Of a stretch of 64,000 nucleotides of DNA, positions 63,227 through 64,000 are shown in pieces. Position numbers and translations under genes: made by a program. Under the pieces are notes generated by a model. The model saw nothing but the letters and a program-made list of their open reading frames with translations, ran no database searches and was not told where the DNA came from. Source of the DNA: Candidatus Gastranaerophilales bacterium (GTDB taxonomy: Bacteria; Cyanobacteriota; Vampirovibrionia; Gastranaerophilales; Gastranaerophilaceae); assembly GCA_944323155.1 (NCBI GenBank), contig CALURL010000005.1, positions 51,733 to 115,732 of the forward strand. Direction: 5' to 3'. Each line of letters opens with the position of its first letter. Positions within the stretch are counted from its first letter, which is position 1.

Positions 63227-63351
63227 CGGATAAAACAATAATTCAAAACACATTAACCTAACAGATAAGTTATAAAAATCCCGAGTTGCCAAATAAAACG
63301 GGTTAACCGAAAGGGGTAACAGGCAGTAGACAAGTATAAAGGGAAAATAAA
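63227..63351 (+). promoter_or_regulatory. Structured leader between rplC and rplD
   Basis: 125 bases without a gene. GTTAACC-GAAA-GGGGTAAC (63302-63320) forms a GNRA-capped hairpin. GTTGCC at 63285-63290 can pair with the same GGTAAC, so two exclusive folds exist just before the rplD start (AAAGGGAA site at about 63337). L4 is the classical autoregulator of S10 operons, which makes control here plausible. Confidence 0.5.
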
Positions 63352-63978
63352 ATGTCAAAAGAAATATTAAGTACAAATGGAGAAAAATTAGGCGAAATTA
63401 CTCTAGAAAAAAGCGTTTTCGGAGTAGAACCTAATTTACACGTAATGCACTTAGCATTAAGAAGACAATTAAACAATGCACGTCAAGGTTCAGCTTGTGC
63501 TAAAACAAGAGCAGAAGTTGCAGGCGGCGGCAGAAAACCATGGAAACAAAAAGGTACAGGTAGAGCAAGAGCAGGCTCACTTCGTTCACCTCTATTTGCA
63601 GGCGGCGGCGTTGTATTCGGTCCAAAACCAAGAAGCTACGCTTTCAATATGCCTCAAAAAGCAAGACAATTAGCTTTGAAATCAGCATTGTCTGCTAGAA
63701 ATGAACAAATGATTGTCGTAAAAGACTTCTCTACAATTACTGAACCTAAAACTAAATTAATGGTAAATGCATTAAAATCACTTAATGTATCAGGTAAAGT
63801 ATTAATTATCGCAGATGTAAAAGCTGAAGAAAATAAAAACTTAGCATTATCAGCAAGAAACATCCCGAGTGTAAAAATAATCTTACCTTCAAACTTAAAC
63901 GTAAAAGATTTACTTGAAGCTGATTTCGTAGTAGTTACAGAATCTGCTGTAAATGATATAACTGAAAGGTTACAATAA
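63352..63978 (+). CDS. rplD: Ribosomal protein L4
   Basis: 208 residues. LRRQLNNARQGSACAKTRAE, VAGGGRKPWKQKGTGRARAG, SLRSPLFAGGGVVFGPKPRSY are the L4 core and the extended loop in the exit tunnel. It assembles early in 50S, and in some bacteria represses its own operon. Its TAA overlaps the next ATG by one base. Confidence 0.98.
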   Translation: MSKEILSTNGEKLGEITLEKSVFGVEPNLHVMHLALRRQLNNARQGSACAKTRAEVAGGGRKPWKQKGTGRARAGSLRSPLFAGGGVVFGPKPRSYAFNMPQKARQLALKSALSARNEQMIVVKDFSTITEPKTKLMVNALKSLNVSGKVLIIADVKAEENKNLALSARNIPSVKIILPSNLNVKDLLEADFVVVTESAVNDITERLQ

Positions 63979-64000
63979 TGAGCAAAGAAAGAACAAATAC
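63978..64000 (+). CDS. rplW: Start of probable ribosomal protein L23 gene (cut by window end)
   Basis: An ATG at 63978 shares a base with the rplD stop (TAATG) and opens MSKERTN before the window ends. The order rpsJ-rplC-rplD makes rplW the expected next gene. Seven residues cannot confirm it. Confidence 0.6.

Overview
The window looks like a chromosome segment of a low-GC, host-associated bacterium of the non-photosynthetic cyanobacterial sister line (Vampirovibrionia / Melainabacteria, order Gastranaerophilales). This is inference without a database search. It rests on several type IV prepilins with the GFTLAEVLITLGIIGVVAALT-type N-terminus, an atpD-atpC pair away from other ATP synthase genes, a minCDE cluster with a cyanobacteria-like layout, a four-domain ribosomal protein S1, and a partial flagellar-type export cluster beside many lineage-specific coiled-coil proteins.

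Layout. 1-1455: 3' part of an AsmA-like envelope gene. 1469-9318: prepilins, small exported proteins, cytidine deaminase, folP and two unknown genes. 9475-11887: radical SAM gene, zinc ribbon, yidD, TPR protein. 11913-17831 (minus): flhA, fliH, a gene in the fliG position, fliF, fliE. 18024-22212: a fourth tract-bearing prepilin, dCMP deaminase, two surface-glycan genes and an AICAR transformylase domain protein. 22393-27174: lineage-specific proteins without Sec signals. 27452-32361: rpsA, valS, fabI. 32551-38106: a coiled-coil protein with hydrophobic segments, then a large adhesin. 38323-42366: flippase, rimO, a small probable regulator and an SDR. 42380-48308 (minus): type IV pilus / type II secretion operon (PilP-like, secretin, PilB, PilC). 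48515-57999: uridine-kinase-like gene, atpDC, split chromate transporter, comM, GT9, SDR, tcdA, secG and a Nudix-type regulator. 58158-61723: leaderless transglycosylase-like gene and minCDE. 61998-64000: start of the S10 ribosomal operon (rpsJ, rplC, rplD, start of rplW).

Two observations stand out. First, four prepilin genes (at 1469, 2258, 7067 and 18024, all minus) carry a 10-12 nt poly-G tract between a well-placed ATG and the conserved pilin sequence. In all four the ATG is out of frame as written, and in all four a tract of 11 G (or 8, or 14) would restore one open frame. The tract lies in the leader that prepilin peptidase should remove. This looks like a coordinated set of phase-variable prepilins, assembled by the PilB/PilC/secretin machine encoded at 42-48 kb. 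Second, the 1242-residue protein at 34378-38106 joins a two-partner-secretion adhesin head, a beta-helix-like repeat region and about 300 residues of Asp-Ser/Ala/Thr repeats to a C-terminal PilZ (cyclic-di-GMP-binding) domain with both signature motifs intact, a combination I do not recognise.

No rRNA, tRNA, CRISPR array, transposase or integrase was recognised. No gene-free stretch exceeds about 280 bases.
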